NCBI GenBank assembly: GCA_947503965.1
Contig: CANNFU010000017.1
Location: 1 to 37,952 of the forward strand
Origin: an uncultured Paracoccaceae bacterium
GTDB taxonomy: Bacteria; Pseudomonadota; Alphaproteobacteria; Rhodobacterales; Rhodobacteraceae
Direction of reading: 5' to 3'
DNA: 37,952 bases
A model generated the notes under the pieces. That model saw nothing but the letters and a program-made list of their open reading frames with translations, had not been told where the DNA came from and did not search any database. A program made the position numbers and the translations under genes. Below, piece by piece: positions 8,300-16,316 of the stretch. Each line of letters starts with the position of its first letter. Position 1 is the first letter of the stretch.

Positions 8300-8442
8300 G
8301 TTGTCGCTTCAGCCTTGGCGGCTGGTGAATAGGGAAGAGCTTTGCCGAAGTGCGTATTTCAAATCTCAAATTTGACTTCACAGGGCCATCTTCACGGACG
8401 GCCCTTTGCTGCCGTTGACCACCTCGTCTGGATGCTGCGGCC

Positions 8443-8472
8443 GCAGCCCGCTTAGCGGGCATTCGCTGCAGG
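8443..8472 (+). repeat. Degenerate intergenic repeat, copy E
   Basis: This 30-bp segment contains CCCGCTTAGCGGGCATTCGC followed by TGCAGG. It agrees with the copy at 37571-37600 at about 25 of 30 positions and shares the AGCGG(A/G)CATT core with copies at 4284, 21758 and 35911. It lies next to an IS3 transposase remnant. Confidence 0.6.
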
Positions 8473-8486
8473 CGCAAATCCACAAG

Positions 8487-8603
8487 TTTAGCGCACCAGA
8501 CATAATGAACACCGACCAAGGGTCGCAGTTCACATCGTCTGCTTGGACCGGTAGACTGCGGCGCTCAAACGTGCGTATCTCGATGAATGGCAAGGCACGC
8601 CGT
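8487..8603 (+). pseudogene. IS3-family transposase (OrfB) remnant
   Basis: About 39 codons read APDIMNTDQGSQFTSSAW and then RLRRSNVRISMNGKARRD. This is the rve integrase-core segment around the second catalytic Asp of IS3-family OrfB proteins. The upstream part, with the first Asp, and the downstream part, with the Glu and ERLWRSLKYE-type motif, are missing, so it is a dead fragment. It shows that an IS3-type element was once inserted between the large membrane-protein gene and the stress island. Confidence 0.75.
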
Positions 8604-9100
8604 GACCCCCAGTTCATGCAAGCATTTCACCAGCGGCAGGAAATGGTAGTGATGGCTTCCCACAAGGTCATCATTGACCAATTGCCCGGCCAGCATTTGG
8701 GCGAACCATTGGGTCCCACCCACATAGCCTTAGATATAGGCATCCGATGGGGCCATCAGATCCATGCGCAGGTGGGGTGCCGCTTTTAACAGCGCATGGA
8801 ATAATCTCATGCGGAAAACGGTGGTGCTTGAATGGCGATTGGCGCGGCATGTCCAACCGCAAAAATCCAAACCTGTCCGCGTATGCCGAATAATCCAGCA
8901 GTCCCGGACGGAACGATTGGAACCAAAAGCCGCATTGCTGCGTTGTCGGTTAGAAAACAGCGTTGATCGTCCGGAATTGACGCGTCGCAACGAGAAGAAC
9001 GTTTGAAACACCGCATCATCTAAGTCGCTGGATTGATCGTTAGGGTTCTGGCCTAGACGCCGCTGTGCAGCCAAACGAGCATCGAAAAAAGGAAAAATGT
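8604..9100. other. Decayed intergenic DNA; possible minus-strand gene relic
   Basis: No intact gene is supported. On the minus strand, one frame between about 8830 and 8620 reads protein-like (MRLFHALLKAAPHLRMDLM, then GYVGGTQWFAQMLAG) but is broken by a TAA at about 8729. This suggests a degraded gene that I cannot name. A probable stress promoter at 8919 also lies here. Confidence 0.35.
8919..8944 (+). promoter_or_regulatory. EcfG-type promoter (N17 variant) for the entericidin-like gene
   Basis: GGAAC (8919-8923), a 17-base spacer and CGTT (8941-8944) match the alphaproteobacterial general-stress sigma consensus. It is 156 bp before the start of the small lipoprotein gene, so the leader would be long. 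It is weaker than the five N16 examples further on. Confidence 0.45.
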
Positions 9101-9244
9101 ATGTCTACCACGAAAATTATCGCTCTGATCTTTGCCGCAGTTGGTCTTGCCGCATGTGAGACCGTACAGGGTGCGGGACAGGATATCTCAAACGTTGGCA
9201 ACGCGATCAGCGAGCAAAGCCGCGAGGTCGAGGCGGAGCTTTAA
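9101..9244 (+). CDS. Entericidin-like small lipoprotein
   Basis: The 47-residue product has an N-terminal hydrophobic signal (MSTTKIIALIFAAVGLAAC) with a lipobox LAAC, so Cys19 would be lipidated after signal peptidase II cleavage. The mature part, ETVQGAGQDISNVGNAIS and onward, matches the entericidin EcnA/EcnB pattern. These peptides are stress-induced envelope lipoproteins, historically seen as a toxin-antidote pair, though single copies are common in alphaproteobacteria. GGA lies about 7 bases before the ATG. A strong terminator follows at once, so it is a monocistronic unit. An EcfG-type promoter lies upstream. Confidence 0.88.
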   Translation: MSTTKIIALIFAAVGLAACETVQGAGQDISNVGNAISEQSREVEAEL

Positions 9245-9264
9245 CCCCGGTGAATAAGAATGAC

Positions 9265-9291
9265 AAAGCAGGTCGATGGGCCTGCTTTTTT
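9265..9291 (+). terminator. Rho-independent terminator after the entericidin-like gene
   Basis: AAAGCAGG (9265-9272) and CCTGCTTT (9281-9288) form a perfect 8-bp stem with an 8-base loop, and the T-run continues through 9291. It starts 20 bases after the lipoprotein stop codon. Confidence 0.85.
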
Positions 9292-9339
9292 CGCGTTTTC
9301 GAATTGGTTTTAGTTGATTTTTCTACAAGGAACAGCGCG

Positions 9340-10740
9340 ATGCGGCCAGACCTGATGTTACGACCTGTGCATAAATTCATTCGGTGTGCGCGGTATTTGG
9401 CCGCCTTTGTTTTTGTTTGTTGTCTACCGGCCTTCGCGCTTGCGCAGACAGCTGATCCAAATGCGGCGGGCGCCCCTGAAGCACCTCAGCAGCAGGTCGA
9501 GATTGCGCCGGTGGCACCTGATACCGCCATTGCCGACCGCATAACGGATATCTTGAACGCCACTGGATGGTATCGCGACATCGCGGTGAAGGCAGATCAG
9601 GGTGTTGTGTTTCTTGACGGTGTTGCCGACACGGAGGTCAATCAGGAATGGGCGCGTAATCTGGCGGCGCAAACCACGGGTGTCGTGGCCGTTGTTAACC
9701 GCATCGCGGTTGACGAAGGGCAGCTGTGGAGCTTTGCGCCCGCCTTGGCAGAAATGGAGAATTTGTTGCAGGATGCGGTTGCGGTTCTACCGCTTGTGGT
9801 TCTGGCTATTCTGATCCTGCCGCTTGCCTGGTATGCCGCCCGGCTAGTGTCCCGGCTGGCAAAACACGCGTTGCGCAATCGTGTAACCTCCCCTTTCTTG
9901 CGAACTGTGATCGCACGGGCAATTGCCTTCCCGGTGTTCTTGTTGGGGCTATACATCGTCTTGCAGGTCGCGGGCCTGACGCAGCTTGCCCTGTCACTTG
10001 TCGGGGGTGCGGGCGTTGTTGGTATCGTGATCGGTTTCGCGTTCCGCGATATCGCCGAAAACTTCCTATCCAGCCTGATCCTGAGCGTGCGTCGCCCGTT
10101 TCGGCGCGGTGATTTTATCAGTGTTGCCGGGCTCAGCGGAACGGTCAGCAGTATGAGTACCCGCAGTACCTTGCTGACATCGATCGACGGCAATCAGATT
10201 CACGTTCCGAACTCAGTGATCTTCAAGAATGTCATCGAGAATTTCACGTCCTCCCCAAATCGCCGCGGCGACTTTGTGGTTGGTATTGGATATGATGCGG
10301 GCATCGCTGATGCGCAGCAAATCATCCTTGACAGTCTGTTATCGCATGAAGCCGTTCTTGCCGAACCCGAGCCCATGGTGCTGGTGGATGAATTGGGGGC
10401 ATCGACGGTCAATATCAAGACTTACTATTGGTTTGATGGGCATATGATCTCACCAATCAAACTGAAATCCGCCCTGCTGCGCGCCGTGAAGTCAAAACTG
10501 ACGGCTGAAGGTATTTCGATGCCGGATGAAGCGCGTGAGGTCATTTTCCCTCAAGGTGTGCAGGTGTTTGGGCCGCAAAGCGGTGACGCGGCGGATATCG
10601 CACTCCCGGCGCCTAAGCAGACTGATAAGCGCTCGGAGCCCGAGGTGAGCGCGGCCGAGGGTGATCTGCTGGCTGAGAACCCTGCGCCAACAGACAACCA
10701 CGCACAAGAAGCGGACGAAGACCTGCTAGGGCCGCGATAG
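9340..10740 (+). CDS. BON-domain-containing MscS-family mechanosensitive channel
   Basis: The 466-residue product has a signal-like N-terminus ending near AFALAQ. A periplasmic BON-like domain follows at about residues 55-125 (GWYRDIAVKADQGVVFLDG, then VVAVVNRIAV), then membrane segments and an MscS core. The pore-lining helix is recognisable as GGAGVVGIVIGFAFRDIAENF, followed by the beta domain RPFRRGDFISVAGLSGTV and VPNSVIFKNVIENF. The acidic, proline-rich tail from about 425 is not conserved. AAGGA precedes the ATG at 9340 by 8 bases; an in-frame ATG at 9250 would fall on the upstream terminator. MscS channels relieve turgor after hypo-osmotic shock. BON fused to MscS suggests attachment to the outer envelope layers (inference). 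Confidence 0.9.
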   Translation: MRPDLMLRPVHKFIRCARYLAAFVFVCCLPAFALAQTADPNAAGAPEAPQQQVEIAPVAPDTAIADRITDILNATGWYRDIAVKADQGVVFLDGVADTEVNQEWARNLAAQTTGVVAVVNRIAVDEGQLWSFAPALAEMENLLQDAVAVLPLVVLAILILPLAWYAARLVSRLAKHALRNRVTSPFLRTVIARAIAFPVFLLGLYIVLQVAGLTQLALSLVGGAGVVGIVIGFAFRDIAENFLSSLILSVRRPFRRGDFISVAGLSGTVSSMSTRSTLLTSIDGNQIHVPNSVIFKNVIENFTSSPNRRGDFVVGIGYDAGIADAQQIILDSLLSHEAVLAEPEPMVLVDELGASTVNIKTYYWFDGHMISPIKLKSALLRAVKSKLTAEGISMPDEAREVIFPQGVQVFGPQSGDAADIALPAPKQTDKRSEPEVSAAEGDLLAENPAPTDNHAQEADEDLLGPR

Positions 10741-11104
10741 CGCCAGCAGTGTTGGCCGTAGAAAAAGAAAACCCGCCACATGACGAGGAAAAGCGTGGCT
10801 AGTTCCAGTTAACCGTTTCTGGCCAGTCAAAAGACCGGGACAGACGTCTGGCTGGACGTTTGGTGCATGCGCCACAGATTGCTTTCCAACGCAAAGGCCA
10901 TTTTCCCATCATCCGATCTATGCGACGAAAAGCTCATTGCTTTAGCGCTTTGAGTGCGAACGCTCCCACCACGCCCCGCGGGCGATTTAGGAAACATCAT
11001 CCGTCAATAAACGCGGGGCCGACAAAAGAACCTGCGATTTCTTTTCATCAAAGCGTGCATGGTGAACCATTCGTCGGCCGGCGCGTTGATGTCGAATAAG
11101 GTAA
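10741..11104. other. Intergenic region between the two MscS genes
   Basis: About 360 bp with no supported gene. A frame at 10860-11099 has no ribosome site or recognisable product. CGCCAC/GTGGC arms around 10777-10800 could form a weak hairpin after the first channel gene. I found no EcfG-type promoter here. Confidence 0.45.
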
Positions 11105-11992
11105 ATGGAGCCTTCATTGGAACCGATCCAGATATTGACAGATCAATTGCGCCAGATCGCGCGGTCTGCTGTCGAGTTGCTGCCGCAGGTTATTGTCGCC
11201 ACCGTGCTGATCCTAGTCACTGCGTTGGTCAGCAAATTAGTGAAATCAGGTTTAGCCAGCGTGTTAAGGCGGACCAAACTGCGCCGAAGCCTAAAAGAAT
11301 TGGCCTTGCTGCTGGCCTCCATATTAGTGTGGGTGTTGGGGCTGATGATTGCCGCCGTTGTCGTATTTCCGGGGCTGACCCCGGCCAGCATTCTGGCGGG
11401 GCTGGGCATCGGGTCGGTCGCGATCGGTTTTGCATTCAAGGATGTCTTTGAAAACTTTCTGGCCGGCATCATCATCCTGTTCCGCCGCGAGATGCGGATT
11501 GGCGACCATATTGAATGTTTGGAGATTGAAGGCGAGGTGACCCATATTGCCATCCGCGAAAGCCATATCGCGCGCACGGATGGGCAGTTGGTGATTGTTC
11601 CAAATTCCATGCTTTTCAAAAACCCGGTCATCATTCGCACGGACGGCCCCCTTCGGCGCGTCACGATTATCTGTGGCGTCGCTTATGACGTCGATGTTGA
11701 TGAGGCGCGCGAAGTCATGGAAAACGCCGTCAAGCTCTGCGAAACTGTCGAGACCGAGCAAAAGCCTGTGCAGATTTTTGCGCAGGAATTTGGGTCATCA
11801 TCAATCAATTTTGAGGTCACCTGGTGGACCGGATCAAAGCCGGTCGATGTGCGCAGGTCCAAGGATGAGGTGATCACGGCTGTGAAGCGCGCTTTGGATG
11901 AAGCCGGCCTAGAAATTCCGTTCCCTTACCGCACGCTAACCTTCAAAGAGCCACTACCCATTGCTGCGCCGACCTCAGATGAGACGCGCTGA
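11105..11992 (+). CDS. MscS-family small-conductance mechanosensitive channel
   Basis: The 295-residue protein has the compact MscS architecture: three membrane helices in the first 110 residues, with the pore helix seen as ASILAGLGIGSVAIGFAFKD, then the cytoplasmic beta domain (MRIGDHIECLEIEGEVTHI and VPNSMLFKNPVII) and the alpha/beta C-terminal domain. It has no signal peptide or BON domain, unlike the first channel gene, so the two are not simple duplicates. AAGG lies just before the ATG at 11105. It is followed closely by a stress promoter and the PLDc_N-type peptide gene. It gates under membrane tension to release solutes. Confidence 0.92.
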   Translation: MEPSLEPIQILTDQLRQIARSAVELLPQVIVATVLILVTALVSKLVKSGLASVLRRTKLRRSLKELALLLASILVWVLGLMIAAVVVFPGLTPASILAGLGIGSVAIGFAFKDVFENFLAGIIILFRREMRIGDHIECLEIEGEVTHIAIRESHIARTDGQLVIVPNSMLFKNPVIIRTDGPLRRVTIICGVAYDVDVDEAREVMENAVKLCETVETEQKPVQIFAQEFGSSSINFEVTWWTGSKPVDVRRSKDEVITAVKRALDEAGLEIPFPYRTLTFKEPLPIAAPTSDETR

Positions 11993-12001
11993 CTATAATG
12001 G

Positions 12002-12026
12002 GGAACCCTATGCAGTGTGCCGCGTT
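12002..12026 (+). promoter_or_regulatory. EcfG-type general stress promoter
   Basis: GGAAC (12002-12006), exactly 16 bases, then CGTT (12023-12026). It ends 31 bases before the ATG of the PLDc_N-type gene. This is a perfect match to the alphaproteobacterial EcfG consensus. Confidence 0.8.
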
Positions 12027-12057
12027 GACCCTACGTAAGTAACAGGAGAGTAATAAA

Positions 12058-12243
12058 ATGGAATATGGAATTTTTGGTCTTCTGGTCCTGATCGCAAACA
12101 TCTACGCGATCTATCAGATCATCACATCGGGTGCGACAACAGGCGCAAAGGTGCTGTGGACTTTGTTGGTCCTGATCCTGCCGGTCGTCGGATTCATCAT
12201 CTGGTTGGTTGCAGGCCCACGTGGCAGCTCCGTCACCGCCTGA
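12058..12243 (+). CDS. Small PLDc_N-domain membrane protein
   Basis: The 61-residue product has two hydrophobic segments (about 3-22 and 32-52) joined by a short ITSGATTGAKVLW turn, and ends in a WLVAGPRG motif. This is the pattern of the phospholipase D nuclease N-terminal (PLDc_N) membrane domain, which often occurs as a stand-alone stress-induced peptide. AGGAGAG lies 8-9 bases before the ATG. It has its own EcfG-type promoter and a strong terminator, so it is a monocistronic unit. It has no catalytic HKD motif and is not an enzyme. Confidence 0.87.
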   Translation: MEYGIFGLLVLIANIYAIYQIITSGATTGAKVLWTLLVLILPVVGFIIWLVAGPRGSSVTA

Positions 12244-12263
12244 ATTGACGAACCCAAGTATAA

Positions 12264-12296
12264 GACCCGCAGCGTTCATCGCTGCGGGTCTTTTTT
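12264..12296 (+). terminator. Strong rho-independent terminator
   Basis: GACCCGCAGC (12264-12273) and GCTGCGGGTC (12281-12290) form a perfect 10-bp stem with a 7-base loop, followed by six T residues. It ends the PLDc_N transcript. Confidence 0.92.
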
Positions 12297-12456
12297 GTTT
12301 TTAATTGATCGGCGACAGCACGTCGCATCCGATAGGGCAGCGGATTACTCATTCAAAAACAGTTGCTTGCACCGGTGAAAGGCGTGGCCAGCAATCAAAA
12401 AAAAGCGGCCCTTTCGAACCGACTTTTCATTTATAGGTAGGAAAGTGTTTGACGCG

Positions 12457-13404
12457 TTACACCTGCTGCGTTTCGCCTAGCTTATCGGCCTTCTTGGCAT
12501 CACGTTCTCCCATCCTGCGATCTTGACCGACAGTCGTGTCATAGCGCGTCTGCGCTTCGATTTCCGCGTTCAGTTCAGCGCCTAGGATGATGACGTAGGC
12601 CGAGATCCAAAGCCACATCAGGAGGATGATTACCCCGCCCAGCGTGCCAAAACTTTCGTTATAGGACCCGAAATTCGCCACGTAAAAAGCAAAGCCCGCT
12701 GATCCGATCAACCATAGCAAACATGCGGCGATCGCACCGGGCGTAGTCCATTGCAGTTCGGCGCTGTCACGCGAAGGACCATAGCGATAAAGCATCGCCA
12801 GCCCCGCTAGCGTCAGACCCATCAAAAGGGCGATAACGACCAGTGTGCCAAGGGTTTCCGCAAACGCCCCCAGAGTCAGGATGTTGAGGATCACAGGCGT
12901 GCCGATCATAACGAGTACTCCGATCAGCAGCCCGAAGATCAGCAGAAGCGTCAGACCAAGCGTTTCCAGCTTCAGGCGAATGAAACCGCGTTCCTCCTGC
13001 TCGTCATAGGCGACATTCATGCCGTCCATCAGGCTGCCCATCCCTTTGGAGGCCGAATAAATGGCGAGCAAGATGCCTAGCACAGCGGCAAGACCAAGGC
13101 CACCTTCGCGGGACCCGGCAACCTCGGTCGCTTGCTGTGCGATGATGTTCATCGCCGCTTCGGGTACTATGCCCGACAAGGTCGAAAGTTGATCAATGAT
13201 CTGGTTAGGCTCCGCGAACAGACCACCAAGAGCCAGAACCGCCGTGATGGCCGGGAAGAGCGCCAAGAGGCCGTAAAATGCCACGCCAGCAGCGATCAGC
13301 CCTACTCGATCCTCACCGACCTTGTCCTTAAGACGCAATGCGATGTCTTTCCAACCTTTGGCGGGAATGTTAGTCGGGTTTTCGGCTTGGCGTCCGCGTG
13401 GCAT
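12457..13404 (-). CDS. YihY/BrkB-family inner membrane protein
   Basis: The 315-residue protein has six membrane segments and YihY/BrkB signatures: AAGVAFYGLLALFPAITAVLAL in the first segment, YSASKGMGSLMDGMNVAYDE after the second, and YRYGPSRD and GGVIILLMWLWISAYVIILGAELNAE near the end. The charged tail is variable. The biochemical role of the family is unsettled; the older RNase BN name was mistaken. GAGGAG precedes the ATG at 13404, so I prefer it to an in-frame ATG at 13431. It begins 23 bp after the DUF892 gene stop and is surely co-transcribed with it from the EcfG-type promoter at 13983. Confidence 0.9.
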   Translation of the reverse strand: MPRGRQAENPTNIPAKGWKDIALRLKDKVGEDRVGLIAAGVAFYGLLALFPAITAVLALGGLFAEPNQIIDQLSTLSGIVPEAAMNIIAQQATEVAGSREGGLGLAAVLGILLAIYSASKGMGSLMDGMNVAYDEQEERGFIRLKLETLGLTLLLIFGLLIGVLVMIGTPVILNILTLGAFAETLGTLVVIALLMGLTLAGLAMLYRYGPSRDSAELQWTTPGAIAACLLWLIGSAGFAFYVANFGSYNESFGTLGGVIILLMWLWISAYVIILGAELNAEIEAQTRYDTTVGQDRRMGERDAKKADKLGETQQV

Positions 13405-13427
13405 TAAGTTCACTCCTCGGCTGCGAT

Positions 13428-13922
13428 TCAAGCGGCAGCTTTGTTAACGCTGCCCCTGGCAATCGCCGTCATCGTTCGGTCACCGTTGTACGTGTTATCA
13501 AGGCATTCCTGCAGGATCGCGCCGTCTTCGTCTTCATTCAGACGGTTGGCAAAGGCGACAAGGCAGCCATATCCAGCTAGCGCATAATGCACCATGCGCT
13601 GATATTGCGTGATGATCATTGCATCGCGCACATCGCTATTGGCAAACTCTGCGTCAAGCACGTGGGCGTGCGCCTCGGCCACAAGGCCCTCCATGCCTTT
13701 GCAATGCTCGCCGTTTGGTTTGATATCGTGGCGATTGCAAATCTCGGCAATTTTCTGGTTACCATCGTCCATGCCGTTGACACCCGCGATCAGTGCTTCC
13801 GACAATGCCTTATCTTCAGCAGCACGCCCAAGCTTGGTGACGACATCAATTGCTTGGGTGTTCGCGCTCCACAAATCCTGAAGCTGGTCAAGGTAGACGT
13901 CTTTGAGGTTTTCCATAGGCAT
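13428..13922 (-). CDS. DUF892 (YciE/YciF-like) ferritin-like protein
   Basis: The 164-residue protein is predicted all-helical. It matches the DUF892 pattern, with an N-terminal LKDVYLDQLQDLWSANTQ segment, a central NQKIAEICNRHDIKP, and a C-terminal YALAGYGCLVAFANRLNEDE stretch giving the spaced Glu/His residues of a ferritin-like four-helix bundle. E. coli YciE/YciF are stress-induced members; metal binding is likely but the reaction is unknown. AGGAGA lies 7 bases before the ATG. A perfect EcfG-type promoter ends 36 bp upstream. It is the first gene of an operon with the BrkB/YihY gene. Confidence 0.9.
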   Translation of the reverse strand: MPMENLKDVYLDQLQDLWSANTQAIDVVTKLGRAAEDKALSEALIAGVNGMDDGNQKIAEICNRHDIKPNGEHCKGMEGLVAEAHAHVLDAEFANSDVRDAMIITQYQRMVHYALAGYGCLVAFANRLNEDEDGAILQECLDNTYNGDRTMTAIARGSVNKAAA

Positions 13923-13958
13923 AATTATTCTCCTGAAAGTGATTTCGATTAAAAAACC

Positions 13959-13983
13959 AACGCGAAAATGCGGGTTTCGTTCC
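13959..13983 (-). promoter_or_regulatory. EcfG-type general stress promoter for the DUF892-BrkB operon
   Basis: On the minus strand, GGAAC (13983-13979), 16 bases, then CGTT (13962-13959). The -10 ends 36 bp before the DUF892 ATG. Confidence 0.8.
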
Positions 13984-14509
13984 AGCCAGAATTGAAGCGG
14001 CAGCGCGGTGTTGTTCCCTTACTCGCACCTCACAGCACATCAACACAGATATGCATTTTGTCGTTGTACTGCTCGTGTTCCTACGTTGCCGACAAGTCAT
14101 CGCGCGGCAAGCCCGCGGACAGTTGATCAGGTATTCATATGGCGCTGAAACTTGCGCTTCCCGGCGCTGTTCACAAGTAGCGCGTGGATTGGGAAAGATC
14201 AGACGCGTACTTTGTGGCATGATGTCTGATATGGCAGAAACGATCGTCAAAACTGGCGGCTTATGCGCCAACCAGGGATCTCTCAACCGCGGCAACATTT
14301 AATGTGCATAAACGCGAAGTGTTTGATGACGCATTTGCTTTGCTCAGAAATATGTGCGGGTGATGTGACGTCGCCCAAATTCGGCAGACTTGTTTGCGGC
14401 CGCAGAGGCAGATGTTGCCAAAAAAAAGAGAGCCGCTGTCATAGCGGTGTTGGTTGATTTAACGATCGCGTAGTGTTGCAAGAAATTACCTGAACTCTCA
14501 CCAGGCGGG
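13984..14509. other. Intergenic region between two stress operons
   Basis: No gene is supported. A minus-strand frame within 14344-14450 could encode a 32-residue exported peptide (MTAALFFLATSASAAANKSA), but it has no clear ribosome site. The remainder shows no conserved feature that I can identify. Confidence 0.4.
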
Positions 14510-14543
14510 CAGTAAAAAGGGCGCTGATACGCAACGCCCTTTT
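14510..14543 (-). terminator. Rho-independent terminator of the Ndi-holin-DUF3618 operon
   Basis: AAAAGGGCG (14515-14523) and CGCCCTTTT (14535-14543) form a 9-bp stem with an 11-base loop. Read on the minus strand, a T-run follows. It starts 19 bases after the DUF3618 stop codon. Confidence 0.85.
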
Positions 14544-14562
14544 GTTCGTCCGACACTACGCA

Positions 14563-15324
14563 TCAGGCGCGCAGCTGCTCGGCCGTTGTGCCGGTCTTCT
14601 CGGCCAATGCGGCTTGCGCCTGATGCTTCGCTTTCAGCATCTCTTCTTCCAACGCGTTGCGCGCATCTGACATCAAGGCATCGCGGCGTCTACCCATCAA
14701 CTCATCCTCGCGCCGCGTGCCCGGCAGCAGGGAAGCCGCCACGACACCGAACCCGAGTGCCAACGCGCCTGCCGTAAGCGGCTGTTCATGTATGAAGCCC
14801 TTGGTCTTGCGCGCCGCACGACGTGTTTGCCGCTCAATACTTTCTTGCGCAGAGATTGCTGCCTGACGAGCCTTGATCACGCGTTGACGCGCCTTCGGCG
14901 GCAGTTTTTCCAGACCAGCATTCAGCGCCTCTTTCATCTTCGAAGCCTCGGGACGCGGTTCTATTTGCCCAGTCATTTCGCTGCGTATTTGCGCATCTGC
15001 CTCAGCGACGCGCGCATCAAAGCCGACCATCTCCAAGTTGGGGTCTGTCGCGATAGATTGCGTTTTTTGTCGAGATATCGGACGCTGTTGTGGGCCACCC
15101 GCCAACAGGCCGAAGCCGATTGCAACGAGTAAACCACCGGCCGGATTTTCCCGCAGCGTGCTCCACGCCTTTTGTGCGAGGTCGCTACCGATATCGTTGG
15201 CGGCAGCAGTGATATCCTGTGCTAAACTTTGCGGTTTTACCGTATCGGTCAGCGCGTCAAGCGAATGCGCCAGACGGGCACGATCAGCTTCAACACGTTC
15301 AGAAATTTGCTCAATGTCAGACAT
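14563..15324 (-). CDS. DUF3618-domain membrane-associated protein
   Basis: The 253-residue protein starts with a DUF3618-like helix (IEQISERVEADRARLAHSLD followed by ALTDTVKPQSLAQD). A glycine-rich hydrophobic segment comes next (NPAGGLLVAIGFGLLAGG, about 80-97), then a long charged helical region and a second hydrophobic segment (about 180-200). The function is unknown, and the helices suggest a membrane-tethered coiled coil. AAGGAGG precedes the ATG. The start overlaps the end of the holin-like gene by 8 bp, so translation is coupled. It is the last gene of a three-gene operon; a set of Ndi-like, holin-like and DUF3618 proteins also occurs in other alphaproteobacteria. Confidence 0.85.
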   Translation of the reverse strand: MSDIEQISERVEADRARLAHSLDALTDTVKPQSLAQDITAAANDIGSDLAQKAWSTLRENPAGGLLVAIGFGLLAGGPQQRPISRQKTQSIATDPNLEMVGFDARVAEADAQIRSEMTGQIEPRPEASKMKEALNAGLEKLPPKARQRVIKARQAAISAQESIERQTRRAARKTKGFIHEQPLTAGALALGFGVVAASLLPGTRREDELMGRRRDALMSDARNALEEEMLKAKHQAQAALAEKTGTTAEQLRA

Positions 15325-15712
15325 TGGATGCCTCCTTCATTGCTTTGAAATCTTTGCGGACGCTTTCCGCGGTTCGCTCGGGCGTCAGCGCATCTGCGCT
15401 TAGGCGCGACTTGCCAGCGAGTGCAAAACCAATCGCGGTAACGATCAGGACGCCTCCCACGATGAGTGCGGACAACCCCACTGAAAGGCCGTTTGTCGCG
15501 ATGTAAGCGACGGCAGCCGAGGCCAACACATTCAACGAAACCAACGCCATGAGCATCGCGATGGCGATGAACATGATGCCGACGCCCGCCCGGGTGATGA
15601 TCCGCGACATCTCTGCACGTGCGAGCGTTAACTCGCCTTGCACCAGTGATGTGAACTGACGAAGCGTGTCCACCAGAAGCGACGGCGCTTCTTGGATCGT
15701 ATGCTTAGCCAT
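15317..15712 (-). CDS. Phage-holin-superfamily-like (PF07332-type) membrane protein
   Basis: The 131-residue protein has an N-terminal amphipathic segment (LLVDTLRQFTSLVQGELTLA) and two close hydrophobic segments (about 42-70 and 75-98). A basic, soluble tail follows. This is the pattern of the proteins annotated as phage holin family, or superfamily 6, which in alphaproteobacteria are chromosomal stress genes and not lysis genes. A purine-rich stretch (GGGGGGCGG) precedes the ATG at 15712. It overlaps its neighbours by 8 bp on each side, which indicates a tightly coupled operon. No phage genes are nearby. Confidence 0.8.
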   Translation of the reverse strand: MAKHTIQEAPSLLVDTLRQFTSLVQGELTLARAEMSRIITRAGVGIMFIAIAMLMALVSLNVLASAAVAYIATNGLSVGLSALIVGGVLIVTAIGFALAGKSRLSADALTPERTAESVRKDFKAMKEASNV

Positions 15713-16220
15713 CGTTCCGCCCCCCGTTGACTTTGTTCATAACACCGGTGTTGGTTGTTTCCACACCAGGGTAACTGCGCGACCCGGCGTAATGTGTGCC
15801 CCAAGGATCATTGGCACCGGCATTGTAGTACGGTTGAGGAAAGGGGTCTCGCGCCTTCAGGAACCGTGCCGCAGCAAAACCGACAATGGCAGCGCCTCCG
15901 ATAAACAGAAGCGGATTACGACGTGCCACATCCGTTGCCTGACTGGCCAGTTGATGCATATCGGCTGTACGTAATTTTGAGGCGACCGTTTCGATGTGAT
16001 CAGCAACCTGCTGAACGGCGTGTGCCTGAGGCGATGCTGGATCAAGCTGACCGGCGGCTGCATCAGCGGCATCTGCAACCTGCTGTACGGTGTCGGCCGC
16101 CGTATCTTTGACCTGATCCGCTCGCGCGACGGCCTCCTGCGTTGCGGCTGCCTTAGCTTGCGTTCCAAGCTCTGTTGCGTGTTCTTTCGCTCGCTGGCCG
16201 AGATCGGATGTGTTGGACAT
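15705..16220 (-). CDS. Nutrient-deprivation-induced (Ndi)-like membrane-anchored protein
   Basis: The 171-residue protein starts with an alanine-rich helical region (about 1-100) full of Ala, Gln, Asp and Lys, suggesting a coiled coil, followed by a hydrophobic anchor (NPLLFIGGAAIVGFAAARFL, about 107-126) and a short Pro/Tyr-rich tail. The layout matches proteins called nutrient deprivation-induced in rhizobia. I chose the ATG at 16220 because AAGGAGA lies 8 bases upstream; a longer frame would run through the stress promoter. It is the first gene of the three-gene operon, 36 bp after a perfect EcfG-type promoter. The molecular role is unknown. Confidence 0.82.
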   Translation of the reverse strand: MSNTSDLGQRAKEHATELGTQAKAAATQEAVARADQVKDTAADTVQQVADAADAAAGQLDPASPQAHAVQQVADHIETVASKLRTADMHQLASQATDVARRNPLLFIGGAAIVGFAAARFLKARDPFPQPYYNAGANDPWGTHYAGSRSYPGVETTNTGVMNKVNGGRNDG

Positions 16221-16256
16221 AGCAAATCTCCTTCTGAAATTGGGTTTCGCCAGACA

Positions 16257-16281
16257 AACGCACGCCGCCCGACATCGTTCC
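16257..16281 (-). promoter_or_regulatory. EcfG-type general stress promoter for the Ndi-holin-DUF3618 operon
   Basis: On the minus strand, GGAAC (16281-16277), 16 bases, then CGTT (16260-16257). It diverges from the promoter at 16317, with 35 bp between the two -35 elements. Confidence 0.82.
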
Positions 16282-16316
16282 GCAAAGAAACGAGGCGCAT
16301 CACGTGGCGGATTTCG

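Noticed and set aside
8614..8832. Naming the protein-like minus-strand relic
   Set aside because: The frame is interrupted by a stop, and I could not match it to a family with confidence.
9250..9339. Longer N-terminus for the BON-MscS gene
   Set aside because: It would place the start before the terminator of the lipoprotein gene and bury the signal peptide; ATG 9340 has a good ribosome site.
10860..11099. 79-codon frame between the two MscS genes
   Set aside because: No Shine-Dalgarno sequence, no motif, and no sign of codon bias; most likely chance.
15317..15712. Prophage suspicion from the holin-like gene
   Set aside because: No lysin, structural, integrase or phage regulatory genes are nearby. 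The gene is embedded in a stress operon, and such holin-superfamily proteins are common chromosomal genes in alphaproteobacteria.
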